A stretch of 33,719 nucleotides of DNA from a virus, in the IMG/VR virus record IMGVR_UViG_3300028384_001258, positions 1 to 33,719 of that record; one strand, 5' to 3'. Positions 1 through 7,706 of this stretch are shown here, piece after piece (the first letter of the stretch is position 1; every line of letters starts with the position of its first letter). Both the position numbers and the translations under genes were made by a program. Below the pieces are notes generated by a model that saw nothing but the letters and a program-made list of their open reading frames with translations, made no database searches and had not been told where the DNA came from.

Positions 1-171
1 GTTCTTGGACGTAAACAACAACTTCGTGCTCCAGAACCTGAAGTTGAAGAAGAGGAAACTCTTGAAGATCTCAGCGAAGGACGTGGAACTACTTCTGCAG
101 AAGAATCTGAAACTGTAGATGATGATGCAGATGACGCACTCTCATACTTCCAAAAACTTGCAGAAGATTGA
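1..171 (+). CDS. C-terminal tail of an upstream gene, possibly gp32-like ssDNA-binding protein (partial)
   Basis: The window opens inside a reading frame (frame 1) that runs 56 residues to a TGA at 169-171. The visible part is strongly acidic: runs of Glu (EVEEEE), then DDDADDA, ending in LSYFQKLAED. An acidic, disordered C-terminus finishing in a short hydrophobic/aromatic peptide is typical of phage and bacterial single-stranded DNA-binding proteins, where it recruits other replication proteins, so T4 gp32 is a candidate. This is inference from the tail alone; the DNA-binding core lies outside the window. Other acidic-tailed phage proteins are possible. A strong intrinsic terminator follows 16 bases after the stop, so this is the last gene of its transcription unit. 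Confidence 0.4.
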   Translation, partial: VLGRKQQLRAPEPEVEEEETLEDLSEGRGTTSAEESETVDDDADDALSYFQKLAED

Positions 172-177
172 TATCTG

Positions 178-186
178 TGGTATAAT
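178..186 (+). promoter_or_regulatory. Extended -10 promoter element TGGTATAAT
   Basis: TGG followed by a perfect TATAAT (181-186) is an extended -10 element of the bacterial sigma70 type. The same nine bases occur at 18624-18632 ahead of the tRNA array. Transcription would start near 193, inside the hairpin at 188-208, so the new transcript would lack part of the 5' arm and escape that terminator. No convincing -35 box is seen, which is common with extended -10 elements. It would drive the gene at 215. Confidence 0.45.
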
Positions 187-187
187 G

Positions 188-214
188 AGAGGGTCATAAA
201 GACCCTCTTTTTTT
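188..214 (+). terminator. Intrinsic terminator after the upstream gene
   Basis: An 8-bp perfect stem (AGAGGGTC, 188-195, with GACCCTCT, 201-208), a 5-base loop ATAAA, and a run of seven T (208-214). This is a strong rho-independent terminator for transcripts arriving from the gene ending at 171. The start codon of the next gene begins at the first base after the T run. Confidence 0.85.
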
Positions 215-886
215 ATGTGGAAATATATTATATCTGGACTTATTCTTAGTGCCTCACATATCCCTTCAGTTGAAGCTAATCCAACGAAGGGATATTATAC
301 ATATGATGCTATGGGTTGTATGTTGTTGCGGGAGTGTACTGATGGAGTCGATAAAGTCGAAAGTATCGCAACTATTGCTGATCAGTATCCCGATAGTGAT
401 TTTGATTTTGTTACTAACGAGTTCCACACAATGCTCGTTGCCCTTGATCAAGTCGGAGTTAACGTGTTTCTAGCAGATGAGAAGTATTTTCCTGTAGGTC
501 ATCGTGGAGTTTATCATACTGTAGGAAATAATTTCTTTCTGAATAAAGCATTCATGCATCGTCCTGGTACGCTTATGAGTGTAATGCGTCATGAGGGATG
601 GCACGCTGCACAAGATTGTATGGCAGGTACGATTAAGAACAATATGATTGCTATTATTCACAATGAGGAAGACGTGCCTGAGTTGTGGCAAGAGATGGCA
701 CGGAGATCATATGCACTCACCCCTTCAGCAATTCCTTGGGAGAAAGAAGCAACTTGGGCAGGAAAGACCGAAGGTATGACGATGAAAGCATTGCAATCAT
801 GTGCTGACGGCAATATGTGGGAAGTATATGAACCAACACCAAAGACTAGAGAATGGTTGATGGAAAATGGATTTATGACCCAGTGA
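215..886 (+). CDS. Exported protein with HEGWH zinc-peptidase-like motif
   Basis: A 223-residue protein. The first ~21 residues (MWKYIISGLILSASHIPSVEA) look like a signal peptide with an A-x-A-like end, so export to the periplasm or membrane is likely. H126-E-G-W-H130 fits the HExxH zinc-binding pattern of metallopeptidases and is followed by AAQDCMAG; several Cys residues (mature region) could form disulfides. No wider peptidase domain is recognised, so catalysis is inference. ATG 215 follows the terminator T run with no visible Shine-Dalgarno; it is chosen because it gives the complete signal peptide. The 3' end overlaps the convergent gp53 gene by 14 bases. A role in the host envelope (lysis, exclusion) is possible but unproven. 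Confidence 0.7.
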   Translation: MWKYIISGLILSASHIPSVEANPTKGYYTYDAMGCMLLRECTDGVDKVESIATIADQYPDSDFDFVTNEFHTMLVALDQVGVNVFLADEKYFPVGHRGVYHTVGNNFFLNKAFMHRPGTLMSVMRHEGWHAAQDCMAGTIKNNMIAIIHNEEDVPELWQEMARRSYALTPSAIPWEKEATWAGKTEGMTMKALQSCADGNMWEVYEPTPKTREWLMENGFMTQ

Positions 887-1634
887 GTCTAGTATTATAT
901 ACTGATTTGAGATTACTTGATAGTGTTTCGGAAGATTTTATGTCATAAGCCATAATTTTTTCAATATCACTAACAAATGTTGGAATGTATGATTTTTTAG
1001 GAAGTACAATGATTCTCTTGTCATCATTTATTTGAGACTCAAATTCAAAATTTGTTATTTCTCTAATTTTGCCATTTTTAAGAATATTTCCGTTTTCGTC
1101 CCGTGCAGTGCCATTGTCGTCAACAGTTGTAGCATTAGGTATCTTTGATGCGACATCACTATATGTAATTTCTTGTTCCCTTCCTGGATTTCTTTCCAAA
1201 TAAGACATATCAAAATTTGAATCTACAATTAATCCTGCTGGAATAACTATTCTAGAGTAGTCATCCAATTGCTCTGATGTTTCATAATGGTGAATTTCTC
1301 CAATTTTTTCTTCTGAACCATACTTTTCTATCAAATATTTTCTAAATGTTAGATCATCCATAGGCCATTCATTACGAATGTCAATGATATTATTTGCTAC
1401 TAAGATAACCCAATCATACCTGGAATCTCCATAATAAGTTTCCGCTAACTGATCTGGTCTCGTATCGCCAGGAATGTAAAAGTCATCAAAAGCATAGACC
1501 ACCGAAGCCTGGTCTTCCCTTACTTTTACTCTCCTAAAAATGTTTTTTACATCATTTGTTTCTTGAATAGATCTTCTATCAAGAGATCTGGAAAGATATC
1601 TTATGTTTGGTAAGTATGAGAAATAACCAGCCAT
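873..1634 (-). CDS. 53: Baseplate wedge subunit gp53
   Basis: A 253-residue protein resembling T4 gp53 (about 196 aa), which joins the wedge late and helps wedges assemble around the hub. Diagnostic parts are the N-terminal hydrophobic segment (GYFSYLPNIRYLSRSL) and the block DTRPDQLAETYYGDSRYDWVILVANN, here split for length: the R-P-x-x-L-A-x-x-x-Y-G core followed by W-V-I-L-x-x-N-N matches T4 RPEELANAIYG...WVLLMCNDN. The insert from about residue 140 to 220 makes it longer than T4. It is the last gene of the minus-strand operon; its ATG overlaps the gp48 stop (TAATG), suggesting translational coupling. The 3' end overlaps the convergent gene at 215-886. Confidence 0.88.
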   Translation of the reverse strand: MAGYFSYLPNIRYLSRSLDRRSIQETNDVKNIFRRVKVREDQASVVYAFDDFYIPGDTRPDQLAETYYGDSRYDWVILVANNIIDIRNEWPMDDLTFRKYLIEKYGSEEKIGEIHHYETSEQLDDYSRIVIPAGLIVDSNFDMSYLERNPGREQEITYSDVASKIPNATTVDDNGTARDENGNILKNGKIREITNFEFESQINDDKRIIVLPKKSYIPTFVSDIEKIMAYDIKSSETLSSNLKSVYNTRLTGS

Positions 1635-3226
1635 TAGTAACCTACGTCGAAAAGTCCGATTGGAGTTAAATCGCCCAATCCCCCTAAAGAAGAATCTCTT
1701 TCTTCGGGAATATTTTGAGTATAATCAGTATTGTATATAGGTTCAAGTTCAGAAAATCTGAATGTTAGAAATACTTTAACAGGGGCCCCTTGGTCATAGG
1801 CCATCCATTGTTCACCAGGAGCGTAGTTAACGGAAAAACTCGTTAATGCACATGGTTTAAATTTATTGACATGTTTATTCAAAGTACCACCTGTCAAATA
1901 TTGTAATTGGAAAATGTTTGGTGTTCCCAAGAAGAACGAAGATCCTCCTGCTTGTGGTCCTTGATTTACGTCTTCTGTTCCAGTTAATTTTCTTGGAGCT
2001 GACCATTGTTTAAAACATCTAATCATTGTAGTGATAGCCTGAGTCTCTACATAACTTCTGGCAACTAAAGTGTAAGCAAACTCAAAAGTTCTCAGTGTCA
2101 CACCCCTGAACATTAGTTCTGCGTTGCTGTTGGAGATGATTCCACCAGACCTTCCTAGAATTTGATCTGCACCAATATCAAATCCCAAATTTGCACCTAA
2201 CATACTAACAATATTTGCTCCAAGTGCTCCTTTTATGGCACCATCGCCATTTGCTATCATGGATCCATAAACTGCCAATTTAGCTGCTGAACCAACTAGA
2301 TTTCCGAGTCCAAGTGGGTTTAATTTCTCGACCACTCCAGCGCTCCCATACTGAAACGCATTTTTAGCAATATGTTGAGCTGCTCCTAATTGAATATCTC
2401 CCATATAGTCAACTTCCCATCCCGCAGAAGTTCCATCTACAATTGAATTGGGCATTGGAAGTTTGATAGATCCCAATCTTTCTTTGAATGGACTAGTTCT
2501 TTTGATATTTCCTATGCTTGTTTCTTGGAGAGCATCTGCATATGGAGGTTTGTATCTAAAACAAGTTATTTTCAGTGCATCCTGATTTGGGTTCATATTT
2601 TGTGGATATGTCAGGATATTACCAGGATACCCATTAAGAAGAGAAGCATCAAGATTAGTATCAAATTTGTTTCCTTGTAAACCATAATCTTTAACTAATC
2701 CAAATAAACCTTCAGATTGTATTGTTTTTAAAAAATTTTGACCCGATTGAAAAAAGTTTTCATCAGAGGAAACGTTTGTTCCTTGATTAGATCCACCAAA
2801 TAAACCATCTATACCATCTATCGCACCCTGTATGCCACTTGCAGCTCCAGTGGGTGTTTGTCCTGGTGCTATGGGTTCAAGAACATCACTTCCAGCAATT
2901 TGCGCCCAACTAGGTATGGTTTTATTGGATTGAATAGCTAATTGTTTCGTTGCAATTTGTATTTTTCTATGAAAATCTGCTTGTTGTTGTTCTGTGAGTG
3001 TGGTGACCTGACTCTTAGACCACTCGCCATTTCTGTATAGAGGCTTGGCATCTTTTAATTGTCTGCCTTCATTATCAATTGGAAACGCTCTTACTTGTTT
3101 AATTTTTTTGGTTGATTTTCCACGTTTATCTAGTGCATATTCGGCTATAATCACATATTCCCTTGTCACACCATCAACTACTTGGGTAACAGGAGGTTCA
3201 ACTTTTATTTTGCTTCGTGATGCCAT
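1634..3226 (-). CDS. 48: Baseplate tail tube cap gp48
   Basis: A 530-residue protein. The C-terminal half has the gp48-type tube-like fold: LMFRGVTLRTFEFAYTLVAR, then MIRCFKQWSAPRK, FFLGTPNIFQLQYL, FKPCALTSFSVNYAPG and VFLTFRFSELEPI, in the order usual for cyanophage gp48. In T4, gp48 caps the hub and, with gp54, starts tail tube polymerisation. It is much longer than T4 gp48 (~364 aa): the first ~110 residues are charged and appear phage-specific, followed by a Gly/Asn-rich stretch and a Gly/Ala-rich hydrophobic segment at about 300-355. Genes on both sides join by one-base TAATG overlaps, so it is mid-operon. Confidence 0.87.
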   Translation of the reverse strand: MASRSKIKVEPPVTQVVDGVTREYVIIAEYALDKRGKSTKKIKQVRAFPIDNEGRQLKDAKPLYRNGEWSKSQVTTLTEQQQADFHRKIQIATKQLAIQSNKTIPSWAQIAGSDVLEPIAPGQTPTGAASGIQGAIDGIDGLFGGSNQGTNVSSDENFFQSGQNFLKTIQSEGLFGLVKDYGLQGNKFDTNLDASLLNGYPGNILTYPQNMNPNQDALKITCFRYKPPYADALQETSIGNIKRTSPFKERLGSIKLPMPNSIVDGTSAGWEVDYMGDIQLGAAQHIAKNAFQYGSAGVVEKLNPLGLGNLVGSAAKLAVYGSMIANGDGAIKGALGANIVSMLGANLGFDIGADQILGRSGGIISNSNAELMFRGVTLRTFEFAYTLVARSYVETQAITTMIRCFKQWSAPRKLTGTEDVNQGPQAGGSSFFLGTPNIFQLQYLTGGTLNKHVNKFKPCALTSFSVNYAPGEQWMAYDQGAPVKVFLTFRFSELEPIYNTDYTQNIPEERDSSLGGLGDLTPIGLFDVGY

Positions 3227-3720
3227 TACTTACTCCAAGAATATGCTCTGTGTTTAGGATACTTCATACCTCGTTTATCAATAAACTTCTCTGTAGGTAG
3301 AAGAGCAATATCACCCCAGTTTTCATTCTTTGGAATTTTATATAAACTCCCAATACCAGAAAATAAGTATCTATGTATAGAGTTTTTCGGCACAGTAACA
3401 CCGCCCTTGCTATTTATTAAGCTTTTTGCAACTGCGTCTCGATAGTCTGGATTTATATAATGTAAGTTTGCTCCCAAAAAACCATCTGAATAAAATTGAA
3501 TGACGTATGATAGTGGTTGAACATCCCAGAATTCATATTTTTCTGGAAATTTTGCACCGTATTGAAAGAATATGAGGTCTCCAACAGCAACTCCCCCAGT
3601 ATCACTTTCACTAATGTCTGGATCTTGCACGGCTGATAATGCTGATTCTAGTGCAGAAATGTACCAATCTCCACTCCTTCTTTTTTTACCAGCTTGTTCT
3701 ATAATCGTTTGTGCAATCAT
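3226..3720 (-). CDS. Conserved T4-like virion-assembly protein of unassigned function
   Basis: A 164-residue protein between gp4 and gp48 in the minus-strand operon. After an N-terminal helical region (ESALSAVQDPD) it has a beta-rich block: VGDLIFFQYGAKFPE, WDVQPLSYVIQF, DGFLGANLHYINPDYRDA, then HRYLFSGIGSLYKIP and IALLPTEKFIDKRG. The pattern 'G-D-L-x-x-F-x-Y ... F-L-G-x-N-L-H-Y' is familiar from marine T4-like phages, where I recall such proteins being called hypothetical or DNA end protector; I cannot settle this. It is shorter than T4 gp2 (~274 aa). The operon context (head completion and tail tube cap) supports a structural or assembly role. It overlaps gp4 by four bases (ATGA). Confidence 0.6.
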   Translation of the reverse strand: MIAQTIIEQAGKKRRSGDWYISALESALSAVQDPDISESDTGGVAVGDLIFFQYGAKFPEKYEFWDVQPLSYVIQFYSDGFLGANLHYINPDYRDAVAKSLINSKGGVTVPKNSIHRYLFSGIGSLYKIPKNENWGDIALLPTEKFIDKRGMKYPKHRAYSWSK

Positions 3721-4154
3721 ATCCCCAGATCGTCTTCAGTCATCACTCTGAATTCATATTTTCTATCCGCACAGTATTCTTCTGCAGCTTTCCATTTAGC
3801 CTGATTGATTACCCAGTTATGAACATCATGAGCCCAGGATTTGGTTCTCTTTTTTGGATTCTTTTCTGGCATTTTCAGTTGTCGTTTTGGTTTCACTTCA
3901 ATTACAACTGATCTTCTTTTGCCTTCTCTATCAATATACTTGATAAAAAAGTCTGGAAAATATCTATGAATTTTATTATCAATGGGAGATTTGTACGGAA
4001 TGATAATCTCCTCGGATTGCCACTGATGAACACTTTCGTTTAGATCGCAATATCTCATAAATTTTCTTTCCCACAAAGATCGATAAATGATGTTAGTGGG
4101 ATCCCCTTTGTATTTTTTTGGGTACTCTGGTTTATATTTTCCTTTATAAGACAT
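3717..4154 (-). CDS. 4: Head completion protein gp4 (TnsA-like nuclease fold)
   Basis: A 145-residue protein from the ATG at 4154 (MSYKGKYKPEYPKKYKGDP); cyanophage gp4 proteins usually begin this way, and the longer frame to 4211 would run past the divergent gp54 start. Signature: YRSLWERKFMRYCD, W-x-S-E-E-x-x-I-P-Y, then RYFPDFFIKY and VVIEVKPKRQ. The P-D-F and E-V-K residues match the D...ExK catalytic core of TnsA/PD-(D/E)XK-like enzymes. T4 gp4 is needed to finish filled heads so that tails can attach. It is the first gene of the minus operon; a late-promoter-like TCTAAATA lies upstream at 4188-4181. Confidence 0.88.
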   Translation of the reverse strand: MSYKGKYKPEYPKKYKGDPTNIIYRSLWERKFMRYCDLNESVHQWQSEEIIIPYKSPIDNKIHRYFPDFFIKYIDREGKRRSVVIEVKPKRQLKMPEKNPKKRTKSWAHDVHNWVINQAKWKAAEEYCADRKYEFRVMTEDDLGI

Positions 4155-4180
4155 ATACATAGTATATAAGATCATAAAAT

Positions 4181-4188
4181 TATTTAGA
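4181..4188 (-). promoter_or_regulatory. Late-promoter-like box TCTAAATA for the gp4-53 operon
   Basis: On the minus strand 4188 to 4181 reads TCTAAATA, one base from the T4 late consensus TATAAATA and identical to boxes at 17058 and 20319. It is about 27 bases before the gp4 ATG at 4154. The first base of this box is also the first base of the divergent gp54 start codon. Confidence 0.5.
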
Positions 4189-5108
4189 TGAGCTTCATAC
4201 AACAACTTCAAGATATACTTGGTAGCTCAGCAAAAGTAAATACTAATGATGCTACATTTGCGTCTAGACTTCAATCACCATCAACAACCAACACCTATAA
4301 AATATCTTTACTTTTAGCAAAAAACTTAGGCAATCCTTCCGCTGATTTGAGTTCTTGGTTGACTAGTGCTGGAGTGTTTGATCAGTCTGACCCAGATAGG
4401 TTTGATTTTCTGTGTTCCGAAACATTTATTCCTGGAACAAACATGACTCCATTTGAAACTTTTGGAGATGTTCAGGGAATGTATGAGTCATTTAGTGGTC
4501 CCAGAAGAGACATGGAAATGGCATTTACATTCTATGTAGGATCAGATTATCAAACTCTTAGATTATTTGAGGAGTGGGTTAATTATATGAATCCAATTTA
4601 TGCTCCAAATGAACTTACCAGTGCCAGTCCTGGTGGATATGAATCTCATCTAAATCAAAGTGTAATGTATAGATTTAGATATCCATCTACATATAAGAGA
4701 GATATTGCTATTACTAAATTTGAACGAGATTATAGAGATAATATAACATATGCATTTAAGTCTGCTTTTCCAACAAATATCGAAAGTATCCCCCTTACAT
4801 ATGATGCTGGACAACTTTTGAAGGTTACTGTTAGTATGAGATATGATAGAAAAGTAATCATTCAATCTCGAAAACAGGTCGTTAACAATCAAACATCTGC
4901 AAATTCTTTCCCCTCATTGTTTGCTGGAGATGCAAAACCTGGTGGCGTCAATATAGATGCGGGCACACTAGTTGGAGAATTCCAAAGTGGTCCAGATACA
5001 CTGACTCAAAATTGGTTAGTTAATGGTCAACTTTTAACCAGTGATACTACTTTTGGATCAACTATAGTTACTGGATTTGATGGTGCAGAAGTCGGTGATT
5101 TGACCTAA
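4188..5108 (+). CDS. 54: Baseplate tail tube initiator gp54
   Basis: A 306-residue protein of the T4 gp54 type (T4 ~320 aa), which sits on gp48 and nucleates the tail tube. Visible features: FIPGTNMTPFETFGDVQGMY, a typical tube-protein loop; then RRDMEMAFTFYVGSDYQTLRLFEEWVNYM, in which M-E-M-x-F-x-x-x-x-D-Y-x-x-L-R-x-F-x-x-W matches T4 gp54 L-x-I-S-F-R-M-D...R-A-M-Q-D-W; and NITYAFKSAFPTNIESIPLTYD followed by LKVTVSMRYDRKV, the closing strands. It is the first gene of the plus-strand tail cluster and is divergent from gp4. Its stop codon lies in the late-promoter-like box preceding gp26. Confidence 0.82.
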   Translation: MSFIQQLQDILGSSAKVNTNDATFASRLQSPSTTNTYKISLLLAKNLGNPSADLSSWLTSAGVFDQSDPDRFDFLCSETFIPGTNMTPFETFGDVQGMYESFSGPRRDMEMAFTFYVGSDYQTLRLFEEWVNYMNPIYAPNELTSASPGGYESHLNQSVMYRFRYPSTYKRDIAITKFERDYRDNITYAFKSAFPTNIESIPLTYDAGQLLKVTVSMRYDRKVIIQSRKQVVNNQTSANSFPSLFAGDAKPGGVNIDAGTLVGEFQSGPDTLTQNWLVNGQLLTSDTTFGSTIVTGFDGAEVGDLT

Positions 5109-5114
5109 TAAATA
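5106..5114 (+). promoter_or_regulatory. Late-promoter-like box TAATAAATA before gp26
   Basis: TAATAAATA, a close match to the T4 late motif TATAAATA, starts with the gp54 stop codon and ends 24 bases before the gp26 ATG at 5139. The spacing leaves a short leader, as usual for T4-like late genes. Confidence 0.5.
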
Positions 5115-5138
5115 CTTTTATGAACTGAACTACTAGTC

Positions 5139-5861
5139 ATGCCTTTACCCAAAATTACAACATCCCAATATGAGTTGGTGTTGCCTTCCACAGGCAAAAC
5201 AATTAAGTATAGACCATTTCTTGTAAGAGAGGAAAAAATTCTAATCTTAGCTCTTGAAAGTGAAGATACTAAACAAATTACTAATGCTGTAAAACAAGTC
5301 TTAAAAGACTGTGTTATTTCTAGACTTAAGATTGAAGATCTTCCTAGTTTTGATATTGAATATTTGTTTCTGAATATTCGTGGAAAATCTGTAGGAGAGT
5401 CGGTAGATATCATTGTTACTTGTGGTGATGATGGAGAAACCCAAGTTCCTGTTTCCTTGCCCATTGACACCATCGAAGTCGATAGACATCCAGACCACAC
5501 TCAAGATTTGGAGCTTGGAGAGGGGTATGTATTGAGAATGAAATATCCTACCATGGGACAATTCATTGATACAAACTTCAATGTTAAGTCTACGGAAGAG
5601 GATGAAGTAGAAAGATCATTCAATATTATCTGTTCATGTATTGAACAGGTTTATAATGAAGAAGATATGTGGTCTGCTTCTGAGTGTTCAAAGAAAGAAC
5701 TAAGAGATTGGGTAGAAAGTTTAACCTCCGAACAATTTAAGAAAATTGAAAAGTTCTTTGAAACAATGCCCAAACTTCGTCATGAAATTAAAGTAATAAA
5801 TCCCAAAACCAAGAAAGAAAATACTGTCGTTTTGGAGGGTTTATCAAGTTTTTTCGCTTAA
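5139..5861 (+). CDS. 26: Baseplate hub protein gp26
   Basis: A 240-residue protein of the T4_baseplate/gp26 family (T4 gp26 ~208 aa), part of the hub assembly pathway. N-terminal signature: LPKITTSQYELVLPSTGK, then I-x-Y-R-P-F-L-V-R-E-E-K-I-L-I-L-A-L-E-S, followed by the conserved D-L-P-S-F-D-I-E-Y-L-F-L-N-I-R-G-K-S-V-G-E. The middle is an acidic beta region with VTCGDDG, and the C-terminal half is helical (ELRDWVESLTSEQFKKIEKF). These pieces are standard for cyanophage gp26. It precedes a small gp51-like gene, the same order as T4 26-51. ATG 5139 is the only sensible start. Confidence 0.87.
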   Translation: MPLPKITTSQYELVLPSTGKTIKYRPFLVREEKILILALESEDTKQITNAVKQVLKDCVISRLKIEDLPSFDIEYLFLNIRGKSVGESVDIIVTCGDDGETQVPVSLPIDTIEVDRHPDHTQDLELGEGYVLRMKYPTMGQFIDTNFNVKSTEEDEVERSFNIICSCIEQVYNEEDMWSASECSKKELRDWVESLTSEQFKKIEKFFETMPKLRHEIKVINPKTKKENTVVLEGLSSFFA

Positions 5862-5863
5862 TT

Positions 5864-6055
5864 ATGTCTCATATTGATCTTGAGGCATATTACCGAATCA
5901 ACTTTGCTTTAATGCAGTTCCATAAATATTCTTTGACTGAAATTGAAAATATGGTTTCTTGGGAAAGAGATATTTACGTTGGTCTCCTAAGAGCACACAT
6001 TGAAGAAGAGAATTTGAAACGCAAACAAGCAGAAGCGGCGAGACGTAATGCGTAG
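5864..6055 (+). CDS. gp51-like baseplate hub assembly protein
   Basis: A 63-residue, helical, charged protein directly after gp26 (two-base gap). It reads as a short N-terminal helix (DLEAYYRINFALMQFHKYSLTEIENM), a WERDIY turn, and a Lys/Arg/Glu-rich C-terminal helix. T4 places gene 51 (a hub assembly catalyst) directly after 26, and tail loci often have a small chaperone here, so gp51 is the best guess by position and size; the sequence alone is too short for certainty. Its stop overlaps the ATG of the next gene by eight bases, suggesting coupled translation. Confidence 0.6.
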   Translation: MSHIDLEAYYRINFALMQFHKYSLTEIENMVSWERDIYVGLLRAHIEEENLKRKQAEAARRNA

Positions 6056-7706
6056 TCCTATTACCCCACGAATAATGCCAAGAATATCTGGGATTCGTCC
6101 TGGAGCTTTCTTTGGTAGGGGTGCGGGTGCCTTTCAGGGGGCCACAGATTTTTTTGGAAGGAATAAGAAAGGAGTTGCTAGTCAGTCAAGGGTAAAGGCT
6201 GCTGGATCTCCACTCTTAGGTGCTGCACAGAATATATCCCAAGCTCTTGAACCACAACAAGAATATGAGGGAGTTAATGTAAATAGAATTAATCAAATTG
6301 TAGAGAATAAAGTCAATAGACTCATTCCTAGGATTGCGGAGAGAGTCGAAACGCAAGTTAATGCTTTTGATCCAAATGAGTTGCTCTCTAGAATTTTTAG
6401 AGGAGGATTAGACGAACTCCAAAGATTCGGACAGAATTTGCAGAGCTTAATGGTTCCTCTGCAGAGAACTTTTGATTTTATTTTCCAGTCTAGAGATATA
6501 TTATTAAAATTAATCGATCAATTAGCTACTGCTTCAAAGAATTTAGGCAATAGTAAGTCTCCTGGTATGGGACTTAGGGGACTCAAAACTCTTGCTCTTG
6601 CAGCCACTGCTGCTTATGCTGCAAAAATTACTTGGGATCAAATACAAAAAGCCAATGACGAAGGACCTCCGCCACAGGGAGGAGAAATTAGTGGAACTCC
6701 ACCCCCTATGGGAGGTGTTGAACAACAACAGTCTTTAACTGGAGGCGAAGAAATTAATACTGAACTATTCAATGAAACTGTTGGAAAGTTTGGTGCTATT
6801 TTATCTGGTATTGAGAAAGCTCTATATGGAGAAGAAAAAGGTTCTTCTGGCGATGGAATTTCCCTTTCGCCTCCTGGAGAGTCCACCAGCATACCAGTAA
6901 GCCAACCAATGAGTTCTAGTGGTGGAATCACATTGCCAAATACCCCTCCAGAAATATCTGCTCTTATGGATGCAGTTTCTGCTAGTGAAGGTGATGCAAA
7001 TTCTATTCAAGGTCAGGGAGCAATTCCTGGAGTGAATTTAGAAAATATGACTATTGAACAAGCTTTTCAAACTGGGGAGTCATATAGAGGTAAAGGAAAA
7101 ACAACAACTGGTGCAATTGGAGCATATCAATTCCATCCAGATTTTCATAGAGAAACGGCAAAAGCTGCTGGACTTGATTTGAATAAAGATAAGTTTACGA
7201 AAGACAATCAAATGCGAATGATGAGGACATATCTAACTCAGGTATATTCTCGTATGGGTGGAAAAGGGGGTGAAGCTGGAATAGTAAAATCTATTCAAGA
7301 AGGAAATTTAATGTCTGATGTAGTTCCAAAACTCGCAGTTGATATGGGATGGCCCTCTCTCCCTGGTGGAAGTCAACCAAATGTAAATACTGCTAGTTTT
7401 GAGTCCACATTTAAGTCGGCATATCAAACTTATGCAAATATGTTGACCCCAGACAGTGGTGGATCTCAATTTAGGGAACAGTCCTCCAGAGAAATCGCTC
7501 AAGTTCCATCTCAAATGTTGACTGATGAAGATGTCCAGACCAATATCATTCCAATAAATATGGGATCTCAACAACAAAGTCAAGATGGTGTACCAGATAA
7601 AATTCCCGATGGACAAGGTGCTACGATTCCATTTCTAGTTCCTTTTGATCAGTCCAATATACATCTCATGTACTCCAGAATTGTTTACAATATTGTTGAT
7701 GCATAA
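6048..7706 (+). CDS. Tail protein with lysozyme-like peptidoglycan hydrolase domain
   Basis: A 552-residue protein. Residues ~1-60 are Gly/Arg-rich; ~75-200 are helical (INQIVENKVNRLIPRIAERV; LMVPLQRTFDFIFQSRD) with a hydrophobic Ala-rich helix near 185-200; a Pro/Gly linker follows at ~205-300. From ~305 to 430 lies a lysozyme-like domain: VSASEGDA with E314 as candidate catalytic acid, then GAIGAYQFHPDFHRET (Y360-Q-F), a hydrophobic Gly-Leu, and a DKFTKDNQMRMM helix. This follows the phage muramidase pattern 'AEG ... GxYQF ... W ... LGL ... F ... Q'. It lies between gp26/51 and gp27, where T4 has no such enzyme, so it is probably a virion protein that opens the cell wall during infection. 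A tape-measure role is also possible, since gp29 is not otherwise seen. Confidence 0.72.
   Translation: MRSPITPRIMPRISGIRPGAFFGRGAGAFQGATDFFGRNKKGVASQSRVKAAGSPLLGAAQNISQALEPQQEYEGVNVNRINQIVENKVNRLIPRIAERVETQVNAFDPNELLSRIFRGGLDELQRFGQNLQSLMVPLQRTFDFIFQSRDILLKLIDQLATASKNLGNSKSPGMGLRGLKTLALAATAAYAAKITWDQIQKANDEGPPPQGGEISGTPPPMGGVEQQQSLTGGEEINTELFNETVGKFGAILSGIEKALYGEEKGSSGDGISLSPPGESTSIPVSQPMSSSGGITLPNTPPEISALMDAVSASEGDANSIQGQGAIPGVNLENMTIEQAFQTGESYRGKGKTTTGAIGAYQFHPDFHRETAKAAGLDLNKDKFTKDNQMRMMRTYLTQVYSRMGGKGGEAGIVKSIQEGNLMSDVVPKLAVDMGWPSLPGGSQPNVNTASFESTFKSAYQTYANMLTPDSGGSQFREQSSREIAQVPSQMLTDEDVQTNIIPINMGSQQQSQDGVPDKIPDGQGATIPFLVPFDQSNIHLMYSRIVYNIVDA

Noticed and set aside
3226-3720. T4 gp2 DNA end protector as a firm call
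   Set aside because: The length (164 aa against ~274) and my uncertain memory of the family do not justify naming it.
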